Origin: Dehalococcoidia bacterium
Lineage (GTDB): Bacteria; Chloroflexota; Dehalococcoidia; SM23-28-2; HRBIN24
Reading direction: 5' to 3'
Assembly (NCBI GenBank): GCA_032249735.1
Contig: JAVVHA010000017.1
Coordinates: 1-37,709 of the forward strand
DNA length: 37,709 bases
Below, piece by piece: positions 23,653-32,877 of this stretch. A model generated the notes under the pieces. It was not told the DNA's origin. It was given only the letters and a program-made list of their open reading frames with translations, and made no database searches. The position numbers were made by a program, and so were the translations under genes. Positions within the stretch are counted from its first letter, which is position 1, and every line of letters begins with the position of its first letter.

Positions 23653-24192
23653 ATGGCTGAGGACCAGGAGGCCGTGACCCAGGAGTCCTTGGAGGACCTC
23701 AAGTCCCAACTGGACCAGGCCCGGGCAGAGGCTGAGCGCTACCTCAACAACTGGCGTCGGGCGGAGGCCGACTTTGCCAATTACAAAAAGCGCGTAGAGC
23801 AGGAGAGGGAGGAGGTTAGGCGGTTTGCCAACGCCTCCCTCATTATCAACATCCTACCCGTGCTGGACGACTTGGAGCGGGCCCTTTCCTCCTTGGACGC
23901 CCGCCTGGCAGGCCTCACCTGGTTCGACGGCATAAGGCTCATCTACCGCAAGCTGCAGAAGGTGCTGGAGCAGGCTGGCGTCCAGGAGATCCCCGCCGAG
24001 GGCTATCCCTTTGATCCTCGCGTGCATGAGGCCATACACTATGCCGAAGGGGAGGATGGAAAGGTCGTGGCTGTGGTCCAGAAGGGATACAAGCTGCACG
24101 AGCGCGTCCTGCGTCCCGCCCTGGTCATCGTGGGCAAGGCCGTCCCGAAGCCCCAGGGCCCAGACGAGGGCGAAGGCCAGGGCCAAGGATAA
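23653..24192 (+). CDS. grpE: Nucleotide exchange factor GrpE
   Basis: A 179-aa DnaK cochaperone. A long N-terminal coiled coil (about residues 10-60, EDLKSQLDQARAEAERYLNN, then RAEADFANYKKRVEQE) is followed by NILPVLDDLERAL. The C-terminal beta domain has DPRVHEAIHYAE and VVAVVQKGYKLHERVLRPA. The longer frame upstream is not GrpE-like; ATG 23653 begins the family sequence and lies five bases after the hrcA stop. It is followed 15 bases later by dnaK. Confidence 0.96.
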   Translation: MAEDQEAVTQESLEDLKSQLDQARAEAERYLNNWRRAEADFANYKKRVEQEREEVRRFANASLIINILPVLDDLERALSSLDARLAGLTWFDGIRLIYRKLQKVLEQAGVQEIPAEGYPFDPRVHEAIHYAEGEDGKVVAVVQKGYKLHERVLRPALVIVGKAVPKPQGPDEGEGQGQG

Positions 24193-24207
24193 AGGGAGGT
24201 GAAAGGG

Positions 24208-26091
24208 ATGGGCAGGGCTGTAGGCATCGACTTGGGTACCACCAACTCCTGTGTGGCGGTCATGGAAGGGGGCGAGCCCAAGGTCATCCCCAACGCCGAG
24301 GGCGAGCGCATCACCCCTTCCGTGGTGGCCGTCTCCAACACCGGTGAGCGGCTGGTGGGTCGCCCCGCCAAGCGGCAGGCCATCGTTAACCCCGAGAACA
24401 CCATCTTCTCCGTCAAGCGCCTCATGGGGCGTAAGTTCGACGACCCGGAGGTGCAGCGGGCCCTCAAGATCCTGCCCTACAAGGTGGACGCCGCCCCCAA
24501 CGGCGATGCCCGCGTGTGGATGGGGGGCCGCTCCTACGCTCCCCCCGAGATATCGGCCATGATCCTGCAGAAGCTGAAGATGGACGCCGAGGCCTACCTG
24601 GGGGAGCCGGTCACAGAGGCGGTCATCACCGTCCCCGCCTACTTCAACGATGCCCAGCGCCAGGCCACCAAGGCGGCTGGGGAGATCGCCGGCCTCAACG
24701 TGCTGCGCATCATCAACGAGCCCACGGCGGCTGCCCTGGCCTATGGCCTGGACAAGGAGGGAGAGAAGACCATCGCCGTCTTCGACCTGGGCGGGGGCAC
24801 CTTCGATATCTCCATTTTGGAGATCGGCGAGGGCACCTTCCAGGTGAAGGCCACCGCCGGCGACACCTTCCTGGGGGGCGATGACTTCGACAACCGCATC
24901 ATCGAGTGGCTGGTCCAGGAGTTCTTGAGAGAGACGGGCATCGACCTGCGGCAGGACCGGGTGGCCATGCAGCGGCTCAAGGAGGCGGCGGAGAAGGCTA
25001 AGATCGAGCTCTCCTCCCTCCAGCAGACGGAGATCAACCTCCCCTTCATAGCCGCTGATGCTTCCGGGCCCAAGCACCTCATCCGTACCCTCACCAGGGC
25101 CAAGCTGGAGCAGATGGTCCACGACCTGGTGGAGCGCACCCTGGGCCCCTGCCGCCAAGCCTTGGCCGACGCTGGCCTCCGCCCTGAGCAGATCGATGAG
25201 GTCATCCTGGTGGGGGGCATGACCAGGATGCCCCTGGTCATCGATACGGTGCGCAAGTTCTTCGGCAAGGAGCCCCACCGGGGTGTCAACCCCGACGAGG
25301 TGGTGGCCATCGGCGCCGCCATCCAGGCCGGCGTCCTCAAGGGGGAGGTGCGGGAGGTCCTCCTCCTGGATGTCACCCCCCTCAGCCTGGGCATCGAGAC
25401 CCTGGGGGGCCTTATGACGGTCATCATCCCCCGCAACACCACTATCCCCACCTCCAAGAGCCAGATCTTCACCACCGCTGCTGATAACCAGACCAGCGTG
25501 GAGATCCACGTGTTGCAGGGGGAGAGGCCCCTGGCCCGGGATAACAAGTCCCTGGGCCGCTTCATCCTGGACGGCATCATCCCCGCTCCCCGAGGAGTGC
25601 CCCAGATCGAGGTCACCTTCGATATCGACGCCAACGGTATCCTGCACGTCTCGGCCCGCGACAAGGCCACCGGCCGGGAGCAGAAGATGATCATCCAGCC
25701 CTCCACCGGCCTCACCAAAGAGGAGATCGAGCGGATGAAGCGGGAGGCGGAGCTATACGCTGAGGAGGACCGGCGGCGGCGGGAGGAGATCGAGCTGCGC
25801 AACCAGGCCGACAACCTGGCCTACACCGCTGAGAAGACCTTGCGCGAGGTGGGGGAGAAGATCCCCGCCGCCATCCGCTCAGAGGTGGAGGAGAAGGTGC
25901 AGCGGGTGCGCGAGGCCCTGGCTGGCCAGGACATCACCGCCGTGCGCCGGGCCATGGACGACCTCTCCTACTCGCTACAAAGGGCAGGGGCGGCTGTCTA
26001 CGGCGCCCAGGCCGGCGTGGGGGGCGAGGGCCAGCAGCCTCCGGGCGGGCCTGAGAGTGGGGCAGTAGAAGGCGAGTTCCGCGAGATCTAG
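24208..26091 (+). CDS. dnaK: Chaperone protein DnaK (Hsp70)
   Basis: A 627-aa ATP-driven chaperone. The ATPase half has [17 protein letters not shown] at the N-terminus, [12 protein letters not shown], the phosphate loop [12 protein letters not shown], and [10 protein letters not shown]. The substrate-binding half has [14 protein letters not shown] and [18 protein letters not shown], and ends in the helical lid and a Gly/Gln-rich tail with a VEGEFREI end. A GTG at 24199 is possible, but ATG 24208 fits the family start [10 protein letters not shown] and has GGGAGG eight bases upstream. It is the last gene of the CIRCE operon and dnaJ does not follow. Confidence 0.98.
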   Translation: MGRAVGIDLGTTNSCVAVMEGGEPKVIPNAEGERITPSVVAVSNTGERLVGRPAKRQAIVNPENTIFSVKRLMGRKFDDPEVQRALKILPYKVDAAPNGDARVWMGGRSYAPPEISAMILQKLKMDAEAYLGEPVTEAVITVPAYFNDAQRQATKAAGEIAGLNVLRIINEPTAAALAYGLDKEGEKTIAVFDLGGGTFDISILEIGEGTFQVKATAGDTFLGGDDFDNRIIEWLVQEFLRETGIDLRQDRVAMQRLKEAAEKAKIELSSLQQTEINLPFIAADASGPKHLIRTLTRAKLEQMVHDLVERTLGPCRQALADAGLRPEQIDEVILVGGMTRMPLVIDTVRKFFGKEPHRGVNPDEVVAIGAAIQAGVLKGEVREVLLLDVTPLSLGIETLGGLMTVIIPRNTTIPTSKSQIFTTAADNQTSVEIHVLQGERPLARDNKSLGRFILDGIIPAPRGVPQIEVTFDIDANGILHVSARDKATGREQKMIIQPSTGLTKEEIERMKREAELYAEEDRRRREEIELRNQADNLAYTAEKTLREVGEKIPAAIRSEVEEKVQRVREALAGQDITAVRRAMDDLSYSLQRAGAAVYGAQAGVGGEGQQPPGGPESGAVEGEFREI

Positions 26092-26104
26092 GCCAGAAGC
26101 CCAG

Positions 26105-26137
26105 GGAGGGGCCCAGATAAGGGGCCCCTCCTTCTTT
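26105..26137 (+). terminator. Intrinsic terminator after dnaK
   Basis: A perfect ten-base-pair GC stem, GGAGGGGCCC (26105-26114) with GGGCCCCTCC (26122-26131), closes a seven-base loop. It is followed by TTCTTT. It lies 13 bases after the dnaK stop and ends the hrcA-grpE-dnaK transcript. Confidence 0.88.
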
Positions 26138-26195
26138 CGCATCCCATGGCCTGTTAGGATCGGAGGAGAAAGCCCTCTGGCAGGGAGGATGGCCC

Positions 26196-27188
26196 ATGAC
26201 CACTGTAGCCCGACGTTGGTGGCGAGCTATCTACGCTGTTCCGCAGGTGGACCTGCGGCGTGTTGACCCTGTTACCCGCTGGCTAGTCCTCTCGCGTGCG
26301 GCGGTGGTGGTGATGACGGCCACCTCAGGAGCGTTGGGGGGCCTTCTAGCTGCCCTGGAGGGGCAGTTCGATGCCCTGCGCTTCTCTTTGGCCATGGCGG
26401 GGCTGCTGTTGGCTCATATGGGCTCCAACTTGTTCAACGATCTGGTCGATTACCTGCGGGGCACCGATCGGCCTGGTTCGCCGCGGGCCAGGTACGGGCC
26501 TCATGGGCTAGCCCACCAGGCGGTGTCTCTGCCCCGGTTTGCAGCGGCCACAGCCCTCGTCCTGGCGGGGGCGGCCGCCGCTGGGTTCGCCTTGGTGGCC
26601 CTTAGCGGGGTCTGGGTGGTGGCCTTTGCCTTGGGCGGGGCCTTGGTGCTCCTGGGCTATCCCTTCCTAAAGTCTGTGGGATTAGGAGAGCCCGCGGTGC
26701 TGGTGGTGTGGGGCCCCCTAATGGTGGGAGGAACCTATTACGCCGTAGCCAGAGAGGTACCTGCATGGGTATGGGTGGCCTCCATCCCCTATGGCCTGGC
26801 GGTGGCTGCCGTCCTCATGGGTAAGCACATCGACAAGCTGGAGTTCGACCGTCAGGAGGGGAACTGGACCCTGCCCGTCCTGTTGGGTGAGTCTCGGGCA
26901 CGGCGGCTGACGCAGGCCCTGATGGTGGGCTCCCATGTGCTGACGGTGGTGGTGGCCATCTGGCAGGGGTTGTGGGGAATGCTCCTGGCCCTTGCGGCCC
27001 TTCCCACCCTGCGACGGGTCCTGCCCGCCTTCGACCATCCCAAGCCTCCAGACCCGCCCCGCCCCATCCCAGGGTGGCCTCTTTGGTTCGTCAATTTCGC
27101 CTTCTTCCACACCCGTCAGGTGGGGGTGTATATGGTGCTGGGGTTGGCCCTCCACTGGGCGGTGGCTGCTGTGGTGGAGGCCTTCTAG
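26196..27188 (+). CDS. UbiA-family prenyltransferase (MenA/UbiA-like)
   Basis: A 330-aa integral membrane protein with about eight hydrophobic segments. The first Asp-rich motif is NLFNDLVDYLRGTD (78-91), the NDxxDxxxD that binds prenyl diphosphate through magnesium. The second is KHIDKLEFDRQEGNWTLPVL. The family attaches isoprenoid chains to aromatic rings (quinones, hemes, chlorophylls). The closest type looks MenA-like, but no quinone gene is adjacent. ATG 26196 has GGGAGG seven bases upstream. A TGT-TAGGAT sequence at 26152-26160 may be a weak extended -10 promoter. It is followed 46 bases later by tRNA-Arg. Confidence 0.88.
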   Translation: MTTVARRWWRAIYAVPQVDLRRVDPVTRWLVLSRAAVVVMTATSGALGGLLAALEGQFDALRFSLAMAGLLLAHMGSNLFNDLVDYLRGTDRPGSPRARYGPHGLAHQAVSLPRFAAATALVLAGAAAAGFALVALSGVWVVAFALGGALVLLGYPFLKSVGLGEPAVLVVWGPLMVGGTYYAVAREVPAWVWVASIPYGLAVAAVLMGKHIDKLEFDRQEGNWTLPVLLGESRARRLTQALMVGSHVLTVVVAIWQGLWGMLLALAALPTLRRVLPAFDHPKPPDPPRPIPGWPLWFVNFAFFHTRQVGVYMVLGLALHWAVAAVVEAF

Positions 27189-27195
27189 GCAAGGG

Positions 27196-27223
27196 TTGAG
27201 ACCTGGAGGCAAGGGTCTAAAAT
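27196..27223 (+). promoter_or_regulatory. Promoter of tRNA-Arg(CCT)
   Basis: TTGAGA (27196-27201) and TAAAAT (27218-27223) are separated by 16 bases, which puts the start of transcription near 27230, five bases before the mature tRNA 5' end. A nearby dedicated promoter is common for tRNA genes. Confidence 0.6.
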
Positions 27224-27234
27224 AAGATGCGGGC

Positions 27235-27310
27235 GCCCCAGTAGCTCAGCTGGAAGAGCGGCGGCGTCCTAAGCCGCGGGCCGGGGGTTCGAGTCCCTCC
27301 TGGGGCGCCA
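27235..27310 (+). tRNA. tRNA-Arg, anticodon CCT
   Basis: A 76-base cloverleaf with encoded CCA. The acceptor GCCCCAG (27235-27241) pairs with CTGGGGC (27300-27306), with discriminator G and CCA at 27308-27310. The D stem GCTC/GAGC encloses an eight-base loop. The anticodon stem GCGGC/GCCGC encloses the loop GTCCTAA, giving anticodon CCT, which reads AGG. The variable loop is five bases and the T loop is TTCGAGT. All stems pair, with one G-T in the T stem. Confidence 0.95.
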
Positions 27311-27342
27311 GAACCTCTCCTGTCGCTCCCTCTCGCCTTCGG

Positions 27343-27351
27343 TGGTACAAT
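27343..27351 (+). promoter_or_regulatory. Extended -10 promoter of tRNA-Arg(TCT)
   Basis: TGG followed directly by TACAAT (27346-27351) is an extended -10 element. No good -35 box is seen 16-18 bases upstream. The expected start near 27357 is six bases before the mature tRNA. Confidence 0.5.
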
Positions 27352-27362
27352 CCTTAGCAGGG

Positions 27363-27438
<76 letters not shown>

Positions 27439-27523
27439 CCGTCCCCTTGGCTCTTCGCTCGGCCTGTCCTTATCCCTCACGGCCCACCATATGCCCTAGC
27501 CACTGGCAGATAGTCCATGCGCC

Positions 27524-28708
27524 CTACAAAGATGCCGCCACTCGGCCAGCGCTGGCGCCAGGGCTGCGATGGGGCCGACGGCTAGGGAGACGACAGAGGT
27601 GTCGGGCCACGGCCTGAAGACTTGCCATGTCGTGGCCAGGTAGGAAGTCATCCACAAAGGGAAGGGCGGCCTGCATCCCCCTAGTAAGGGGTTGATACCC
27701 TGGCACCCCCAACAGAGGGTTGAGCCAGATAAGGCGGTGACACCGCTTCTGCAGCCGCTCCATCTCCTGGGCTAGCAGCTCTGGCTCCCCCTGGTCCCAG
27801 CCATCGCTGATGACGATCACCACCGCTCCCCTCCCTAAGACACGCCTGCCCCATAGGCGGTGGAACTGACGTAGACAGGCCCCGATGCGCGTCCCCCCGG
27901 CCCAATCGGTGACCCATCGTGCTACCTGCTCCAGGGCCAGGTCCGGCGAGGGGAGGCGCAGACAGGTGGTGATGCGCGTCAGCCGGCTCCCAAATAAGAA
28001 GGCCTCCACCGGCTTTGGCCATGTCTGGGCCAAGGCATAGATGAACAGGAGAACGGTGCGAGTGTATATCTCCATGGAGCCTGAGATATCTGCTAGCACC
28101 ACCAGGGGCCGGGGGCGGCGAGCCCGCTCTCGCCAGGCCAAGCCCACCAGCTCTCCGCCGTGCCGTAGGCTTTGGCGTAGCGTTCGGCGCAGGTCCGGAT
28201 GGCGCCGCCTCCGTGACCGCCGGAGGCGGTACGTACGGCGCATGGAGAGGGAGTGGCGCAGGGCCATGAGTAGCTGCCTCAAGACCTGCCCCTCCTCAGG
28301 TGTGCACCCCTCCCAACGCCTTCGCCTCATCACCTCCAGGGGACTGTAGGAGAAGAGGCGCGAGACGACTTCTCTCCTCCCCTCCTCGCCATCAGTGGAG
28401 GGGAGCAGGGTGTGCATATCCCCGACCCAAGAAAACCACGGCCGGGGCAGACGCCAGGCCTGAGGCTCATCTGGAGGCAGGCCTCCCTGCTCAGCCCTGA
28501 AGAAGCGGTCGAAGAGTTGGTCGAAGAGGGCCAGGTCCTGCTGGCGGCACACCAGGGTGCAGCGGGCGGCGTGGCGTAGGTTCTCCCTATCCAGGGACGG
28601 CAAGCAGAGGAGGGCCTCTACCAAGGTCGTCACCTGCTGGGTGGTGACCAAAGCCCCTGCCTGCCTGAGCGTCCTGGCGAAGAGGAGCAGATGGGCAATG
28701 AGGCTCAC
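27524..28708 (-). CDS. coxE: CoxE-like VWA-domain protein
   Basis: A 394-aa cytosolic protein with a helical, very basic first half and a C-terminal von Willebrand A domain. The MIDAS motif DISGS lies at 207-211 (VVLADISGSMEIY), with the later GGTRIG threonine and ISDGWDQGE. CoxE works with the CoxD ATPase in late insertion of the metal cofactor into Cox-type molybdenum hydroxylases. That function is known from carboxidotrophs and inferred here. The GTG start overlaps the coxD TGA stop (GTGA), implying coupling. It is the last gene of the cox operon and converges on the tRNA genes. Confidence 0.9.
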   Translation of the reverse strand: MSLIAHLLLFARTLRQAGALVTTQQVTTLVEALLCLPSLDRENLRHAARCTLVCRQQDLALFDQLFDRFFRAEQGGLPPDEPQAWRLPRPWFSWVGDMHTLLPSTDGEEGRREVVSRLFSYSPLEVMRRRRWEGCTPEEGQVLRQLLMALRHSLSMRRTYRLRRSRRRRHPDLRRTLRQSLRHGGELVGLAWRERARRPRPLVVLADISGSMEIYTRTVLLFIYALAQTWPKPVEAFLFGSRLTRITTCLRLPSPDLALEQVARWVTDWAGGTRIGACLRQFHRLWGRRVLGRGAVVIVISDGWDQGEPELLAQEMERLQKRCHRLIWLNPLLGVPGYQPLTRGMQAALPFVDDFLPGHDMASLQAVARHLCRLPSRRPHRSPGASAGRVAASL

Positions 28709-29631
28709 GGATCGCTCTTCCCTGCCTCCGGGCGGGCCAGGGCCTTGGCCAAGAGCCCTCGTGCCAGCTCCTCCCTGACCCGCTTCAGGTCGTCATGGTA
28801 CTTGACCAGGGCGCCCAGGGTCTCTTCCACTGTGCTCTCGTCCAGGCGGTGGCGCTCCAGGGCCAGGAGGGCGGCAGCCCAGTCCAACGTCTCGGCCACC
28901 CCAGGCGCCTTGTAAAGGTCCAAGGAGCGCACCTCCTGAGCAAAGGCCACCACCTGCCGCCTCAGCTCCTCCGGAGCGTGAGGGAGGCGGGCCCGCACGA
29001 TGGCCAGCTCCTTCTCGAACGATGGGTAATCGATCCAGTAGTAAAGGCAGCGCCGCTTGAGGGCATCGTGGACCTCCCTTGTGCGGTTAGAGGTGATGAC
29101 CACCACTGGCGGAGTCTGGGCGCGCAGGGTGCCCAGTTCGGGCACCGTCACCTGCCAGTCGCTCAAGAACTCCAGGAGGAAGGCCTCGAACTCCTCGTCC
29201 GCCCGGTCCAGCTCATCGATGAGGAGGACGGGGGCGCGGCCATCCTTGGACTCCAAGGCCTGTAGGAGGGGACGGCGTAAGAGGAACTCCGGGCTGAAGA
29301 TGTGACGGCGCAGACGTTCCTTCTCCCTCTCCCCCGCGGCCTCCATAAGCCTTATCTCCAGTAGCTGACGGGTGTAGTCCCATTCGTAGACAGCGCTCTG
29401 CAGGTCCAACCCCTCATAGCACTGAAGGCGTATAAGTGGCGCCTCCAAGGCGCGGGAGAGGGCCAGGGCTACCTCCGTCTTCCCTACCCCGGGCTGGCCC
29501 TCCAAGAACAGGGGGCGCTGCAGGCGCAGGGCCAGGAAGATGGCCACCGCAAGCCCCGGCTCGGCGATGTAGCTCACCCTCTCCAGGGCCTCGGCAGCCT
29601 GCTGGGGCGAAAGGAACTCCCTCTCCACCAT
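28705..29631 (-). CDS. coxD: CoxD-like MoxR-type AAA+ ATPase
   Basis: A 308-aa AAA+ protein of the MoxR group. Walker A is GQPGVGKT (45-52), Walker B is VLLIDELDRADEEFEAFLLE, sensor 1 is VVITSNRTREV, and the arginine segment is ALKRRCLYYWIDYP. In Oligotropha CoxD is a membrane-associated chaperone needed to complete the active-site cluster. MoxR ATPases typically act with a VWA partner, which is the overlapping coxE gene here. It follows coxM by 27 bases. Confidence 0.92.
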   Translation of the reverse strand: MVEREFLSPQQAAEALERVSYIAEPGLAVAIFLALRLQRPLFLEGQPGVGKTEVALALSRALEAPLIRLQCYEGLDLQSAVYEWDYTRQLLEIRLMEAAGEREKERLRRHIFSPEFLLRRPLLQALESKDGRAPVLLIDELDRADEEFEAFLLEFLSDWQVTVPELGTLRAQTPPVVVITSNRTREVHDALKRRCLYYWIDYPSFEKELAIVRARLPHAPEELRRQVVAFAQEVRSLDLYKAPGVAETLDWAAALLALERHRLDESTVEETLGALVKYHDDLKRVREELARGLLAKALARPEAGKSDP

Positions 29632-29658
29632 CCCTTAAAGCCATTATCCCACAAGGGG

Positions 29659-30507
29659 TCAGCGGCTGGCGCGCTCCCATGCCCTAAGGATGGCACGGCG
29701 GGCCAGCACCGCGCATAGATGGGCGCGGTAGCGGGCGGAAGCGAAGGGGTCCTCCCCCATGCGGTCGGGGCTGAAGGCCCCCTCCACAGCGGCGGTCACC
29801 GTCTGCGACGTCACCACCTTGCCTTGCAGGGCCTCTTCCACGGCCGTGGCCCGGAAGGGGGCATCGGCGGCCCCCGTGATCCCTACCAGCACCTGGCGGG
29901 CCACCCCGCCCTCGACCTGTACCACCGCTGCCACCCCCACCACGGCATAGCCGGAGGCGGGGTGGGGGAACTTCTCATAGGCCCAGCCCCACCCCGGGCC
30001 CAGCTCCCGCACCTCGATGCCAGTGATGAGCTCCCCTGGCATCAGGGAGGTGGTGAACATGCCCTGGAAGAACTCATGAGCGGGGATGGTCCTCTCGCCG
30101 TTAGCGCCTACGGCGCGGATGGTCGCCTCCAGGGCCAGGATGGCTGCCGGATAATCAGCTGCTGGGTCGGCGTGGGCCAGAGACCCGCCAATGGTACCCC
30201 GATTGCGCACCGCTGGGTCGGCGATGACGTGCGCCACCTCCGCCAGGAGGGGAGGCCCTGAGAACTCTATCTCGCGGTGGGTGGTCATGGCGCCTATGCG
30301 CCACCATCCGCCCTCACGGCTCATCCCCCTGAGGTCTTGAAGGCGGCCCAGGTCCACCAGGGCGGCGGGAGCCATCAGGCGCAGCTTCATGGCCGGTATC
30401 AGCGATTGGCCGCCAGCTAACGGGCGGGCCTCGGGCTCCTGCTGGAGGATGGAGAGGGCCTCCTGTAAGGTGGCGGGACGGTAGTAACGGAAACTGGCGG
30501 GATACAT
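29659..30507 (-). CDS. coxM: Cox-type molybdenum hydroxylase, FAD-binding medium subunit (CoxM)
   Basis: A 282-aa flavoprotein of the xanthine dehydrogenase / CO dehydrogenase medium-subunit family. The two FAD-binding segments are AGGQSLIPAMK (31-41) and TIGGSLAHADPAAD (105-118), followed by the C-terminal CO-dehydrogenase flavoprotein domain. It passes electrons from the Fe-S small subunit to an acceptor. It begins four bases after the coxL stop, in the S-L-M order typical of form II operons. Confidence 0.94.
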   Translation of the reverse strand: MYPASFRYYRPATLQEALSILQQEPEARPLAGGQSLIPAMKLRLMAPAALVDLGRLQDLRGMSREGGWWRIGAMTTHREIEFSGPPLLAEVAHVIADPAVRNRGTIGGSLAHADPAADYPAAILALEATIRAVGANGERTIPAHEFFQGMFTTSLMPGELITGIEVRELGPGWGWAYEKFPHPASGYAVVGVAAVVQVEGGVARQVLVGITGAADAPFRATAVEEALQGKVVTSQTVTAAVEGAFSPDRMGEDPFASARYRAHLCAVLARRAILRAWERASR

Positions 30508-30511
30508 GGCC

Positions 30512-32863
30512 TCACCTCCTGGCCTCGCTAATGGCTTGCCACACCCTCTCAGGGGTGAGGGGTATATCTATGTGCTTAATGCCCAGGGGGGAGAGGGCGT
30601 CCACCACGGCGTTGACCACCGCTGGGGTGGCAGCGATGGTTCCCGCCTCCCCGATCCCCTTCACCCCCAGGGGGTTGTGAGGGGATGGGGTGACGGTGTG
30701 ATCCGTCTCGTAAAGGGGGAGAAGGGAGGCCCTGGGCATGGCGTACTGCATGTAGGAGGCGGCGATGGGTTGGGCCTGCTGGTCGTAGCGGGCCCACTCC
30801 CAGAGGGCCTGCCCCACGCCGTGGGCGATGCCGCCATGTACCTGCCCCTCGAAGATGAGGGGGTTGATGATGACCCCCGCATCGTCCACTGCTATGTAGC
30901 GGAGGAGCTTCACCTGGCCTGTCTCGGCGTCCACCTCCACCACAGCCACGTGGGTCCCGAAGGGGAAGGTGAAGTTCTGAGGGTCGTAGAAGGCGGTGGC
31001 CTCCAGGCCGGGCTCCATCCCTGGCGGCAGGTTGTGGGCCAGATAGGCCTGCAGGGCCACCTCGGCCAGGCCCAGGGACCTGCCGGGAACGCCCCGCACC
31101 ACGAACCTGCCCTCTTGCAGCTCCACGTCGGCCTCTGCCGCCTCCAAGAGGTGGGCAGCTATCTTCCTAGCCTTCTCCTTAACCTTCCCTAGGGCCATCA
31201 CCAGGGCGCTGCCCCCCACCGCTGCGCTGCGGCTCCCATAGGTGCCCATGCCAAAGGGGATCTGTCCTGTATCGCCGTGGACCACCTCAACGTCTTCCAG
31301 AGAGACCCCTAGCTCGTCGGCTACGATCTGGGCGAAGGTGGTCTCATGGCCCTGGCCATGGGAGTGGCTGCCCGTGTATACCGTCACCTTGCCCGTGGGA
31401 TGCATGCGCACCAGGGCGCTCTCCCACAGGCCAGCTTGGGCCCCCAGTTGGCCCACCACCTGTGAGGGGGCGATGCCGCACGCCTCGATGTAGCAGGAGA
31501 GCCCGATGCCCAACAGGCGACCCTGGCGGCGGGCCTCCTCCTGCTGGCGCCGCAGCTCCCGGTAATTGGCCACCTCTAGCGCCTTGGCCAAGGCCGCCTC
31601 ATAGTTGCCGGAGTCGTATACCAAAGCCACCGGCGTCTGGTACGGGAAGGCGTTGCTGGGGATGAAGTTCTTGCGTCGGAACTCCGCCGGGTCCTCCCCT
31701 AGCTCGCGGGCCATGGTATCCATGAGCCTCTCCACCACATAGCAGGCCTCGGGCCTCCCCGCCCCCCGCACGGCGTCTACAGGCACCGTATGGGTATAAA
31801 CGCCTGTGACGTGGCAGTAGATGTGGGGGATGGCATATTGGCCTGACAGGAGGGTGCCGTATAGATAGGTGGGGATGGCTGGGGCAAAGGTGGAGAGATA
31901 AGCGCCCATGTTGGCCACCGTCTCCACCCGCAGGCCGATGACCTTGTGGCCCTCGTCCACCGCCAGCTCGGCCACCGTGTAGTGGTCCCGCCCCTGGGCA
32001 TCCGACACGAAGCTCTCGCTGCGCTTGGCCACCCACTTGACGGGCCTTCCCACCTTCTTGGCTGCCCAGGTGACGATGCATTCCTCGGCGTAGGTGAAGA
32101 TCTTGCTGCCAAAGCCACCTCCCACGTCCGGGGCGATGACCCGCAGCTTGTGTTCAGGTATGCCCAGGACGAAGGCGGCCATCAGGAGGCGGTGCACATG
32201 GGGGTTCTGGGAAGTGACCCACAGGGTGTATTCGTCCCGCACCGGGTCATAGTGGGCCACGGCCCCCCGTGGCTCGATGGCGTTAGGGGCGATGCGCTGG
32301 TTGACCAGCTCCAGCCGCACCGTCCGGTGAGCGCGGGCGAAGGCCTCATCGGTGGCTACCTTATCGCCGATGGCCCAGCGGAAGCAGATGTTGTCGGGGA
32401 TGTCGTCGTGCACGGCTGGGGCCCCGGGGCGCGTCGCTTCCCGGGCATCGGCCACCGCCGGCAACACTTCGTAGTCCACCACCACAGCTTCGGCGGCGTC
32501 CTCTGCCAGGTACCGGTCCTCGGCGATAACCACAGCCACTATGTCTCCCACGTGCCGCACCTTATCCCGGGCCATAGGGAAGTGAGGGGCGATCTTCATG
32601 TCTGGGAGGATCCAGCCACAGGGCAGGGAGCCTACTCCGTCCTGGGCCATGTCCTGGCCGGTGAACACGGCCACCACCCCAGGCATGTCCAGCGCCCGTG
32701 AAGCATCGATGTTCCGAATGCGGGCGTGGGGATAGGGACTGCGCACCATGGCCGCATGGAGCATGCCCGGAAGCTTCACATCGTCCACATATAGGCCGCG
32801 GCCGGTGAGGAAACGGGGGTCCTCCTTGCGCTTAATGGCCATACCTATATGGCGTTGGGCCAT
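30512..32863 (-). CDS. coxL: Form II Cox-type molybdenum hydroxylase large subunit
   Basis: A 783-aa molybdopterin-cytosine-dinucleotide enzyme subunit. The N-terminal region GMAIKRKEDPRFLTGRG and GGGFGSK (248-254) are family marks. The catalytic Glu is about residue 739 in GVKGIGEAG. The active-site loop reads AVRGAGR (364-370), close to the form II AYRGAGR, and lacks the Cys of AYRCSFR that binds copper in true CO dehydrogenase. High-affinity CO oxidation is therefore not supported and a purine, aldehyde or aromatic substrate is possible. The length is typical. It lies between coxS and coxM. Confidence 0.93.
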   Translation of the reverse strand: MAQRHIGMAIKRKEDPRFLTGRGLYVDDVKLPGMLHAAMVRSPYPHARIRNIDASRALDMPGVVAVFTGQDMAQDGVGSLPCGWILPDMKIAPHFPMARDKVRHVGDIVAVVIAEDRYLAEDAAEAVVVDYEVLPAVADAREATRPGAPAVHDDIPDNICFRWAIGDKVATDEAFARAHRTVRLELVNQRIAPNAIEPRGAVAHYDPVRDEYTLWVTSQNPHVHRLLMAAFVLGIPEHKLRVIAPDVGGGFGSKIFTYAEECIVTWAAKKVGRPVKWVAKRSESFVSDAQGRDHYTVAELAVDEGHKVIGLRVETVANMGAYLSTFAPAIPTYLYGTLLSGQYAIPHIYCHVTGVYTHTVPVDAVRGAGRPEACYVVERLMDTMARELGEDPAEFRRKNFIPSNAFPYQTPVALVYDSGNYEAALAKALEVANYRELRRQQEEARRQGRLLGIGLSCYIEACGIAPSQVVGQLGAQAGLWESALVRMHPTGKVTVYTGSHSHGQGHETTFAQIVADELGVSLEDVEVVHGDTGQIPFGMGTYGSRSAAVGGSALVMALGKVKEKARKIAAHLLEAAEADVELQEGRFVVRGVPGRSLGLAEVALQAYLAHNLPPGMEPGLEATAFYDPQNFTFPFGTHVAVVEVDAETGQVKLLRYIAVDDAGVIINPLIFEGQVHGGIAHGVGQALWEWARYDQQAQPIAASYMQYAMPRASLLPLYETDHTVTPSPHNPLGVKGIGEAGTIAATPAVVNAVVDALSPLGIKHIDIPLTPERVWQAISEARR

Positions 32864-32877
32864 CCTTTCACCTCCCT

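Noticed and set aside
23854-25647. A 597-aa open frame on the minus strand opposite grpE and dnaK
   Set aside because: It is antisense to two unmistakable genes, has low-complexity His/Gly/Asp/Leu composition produced by the GC-rich codon pattern, and shows no family motif.
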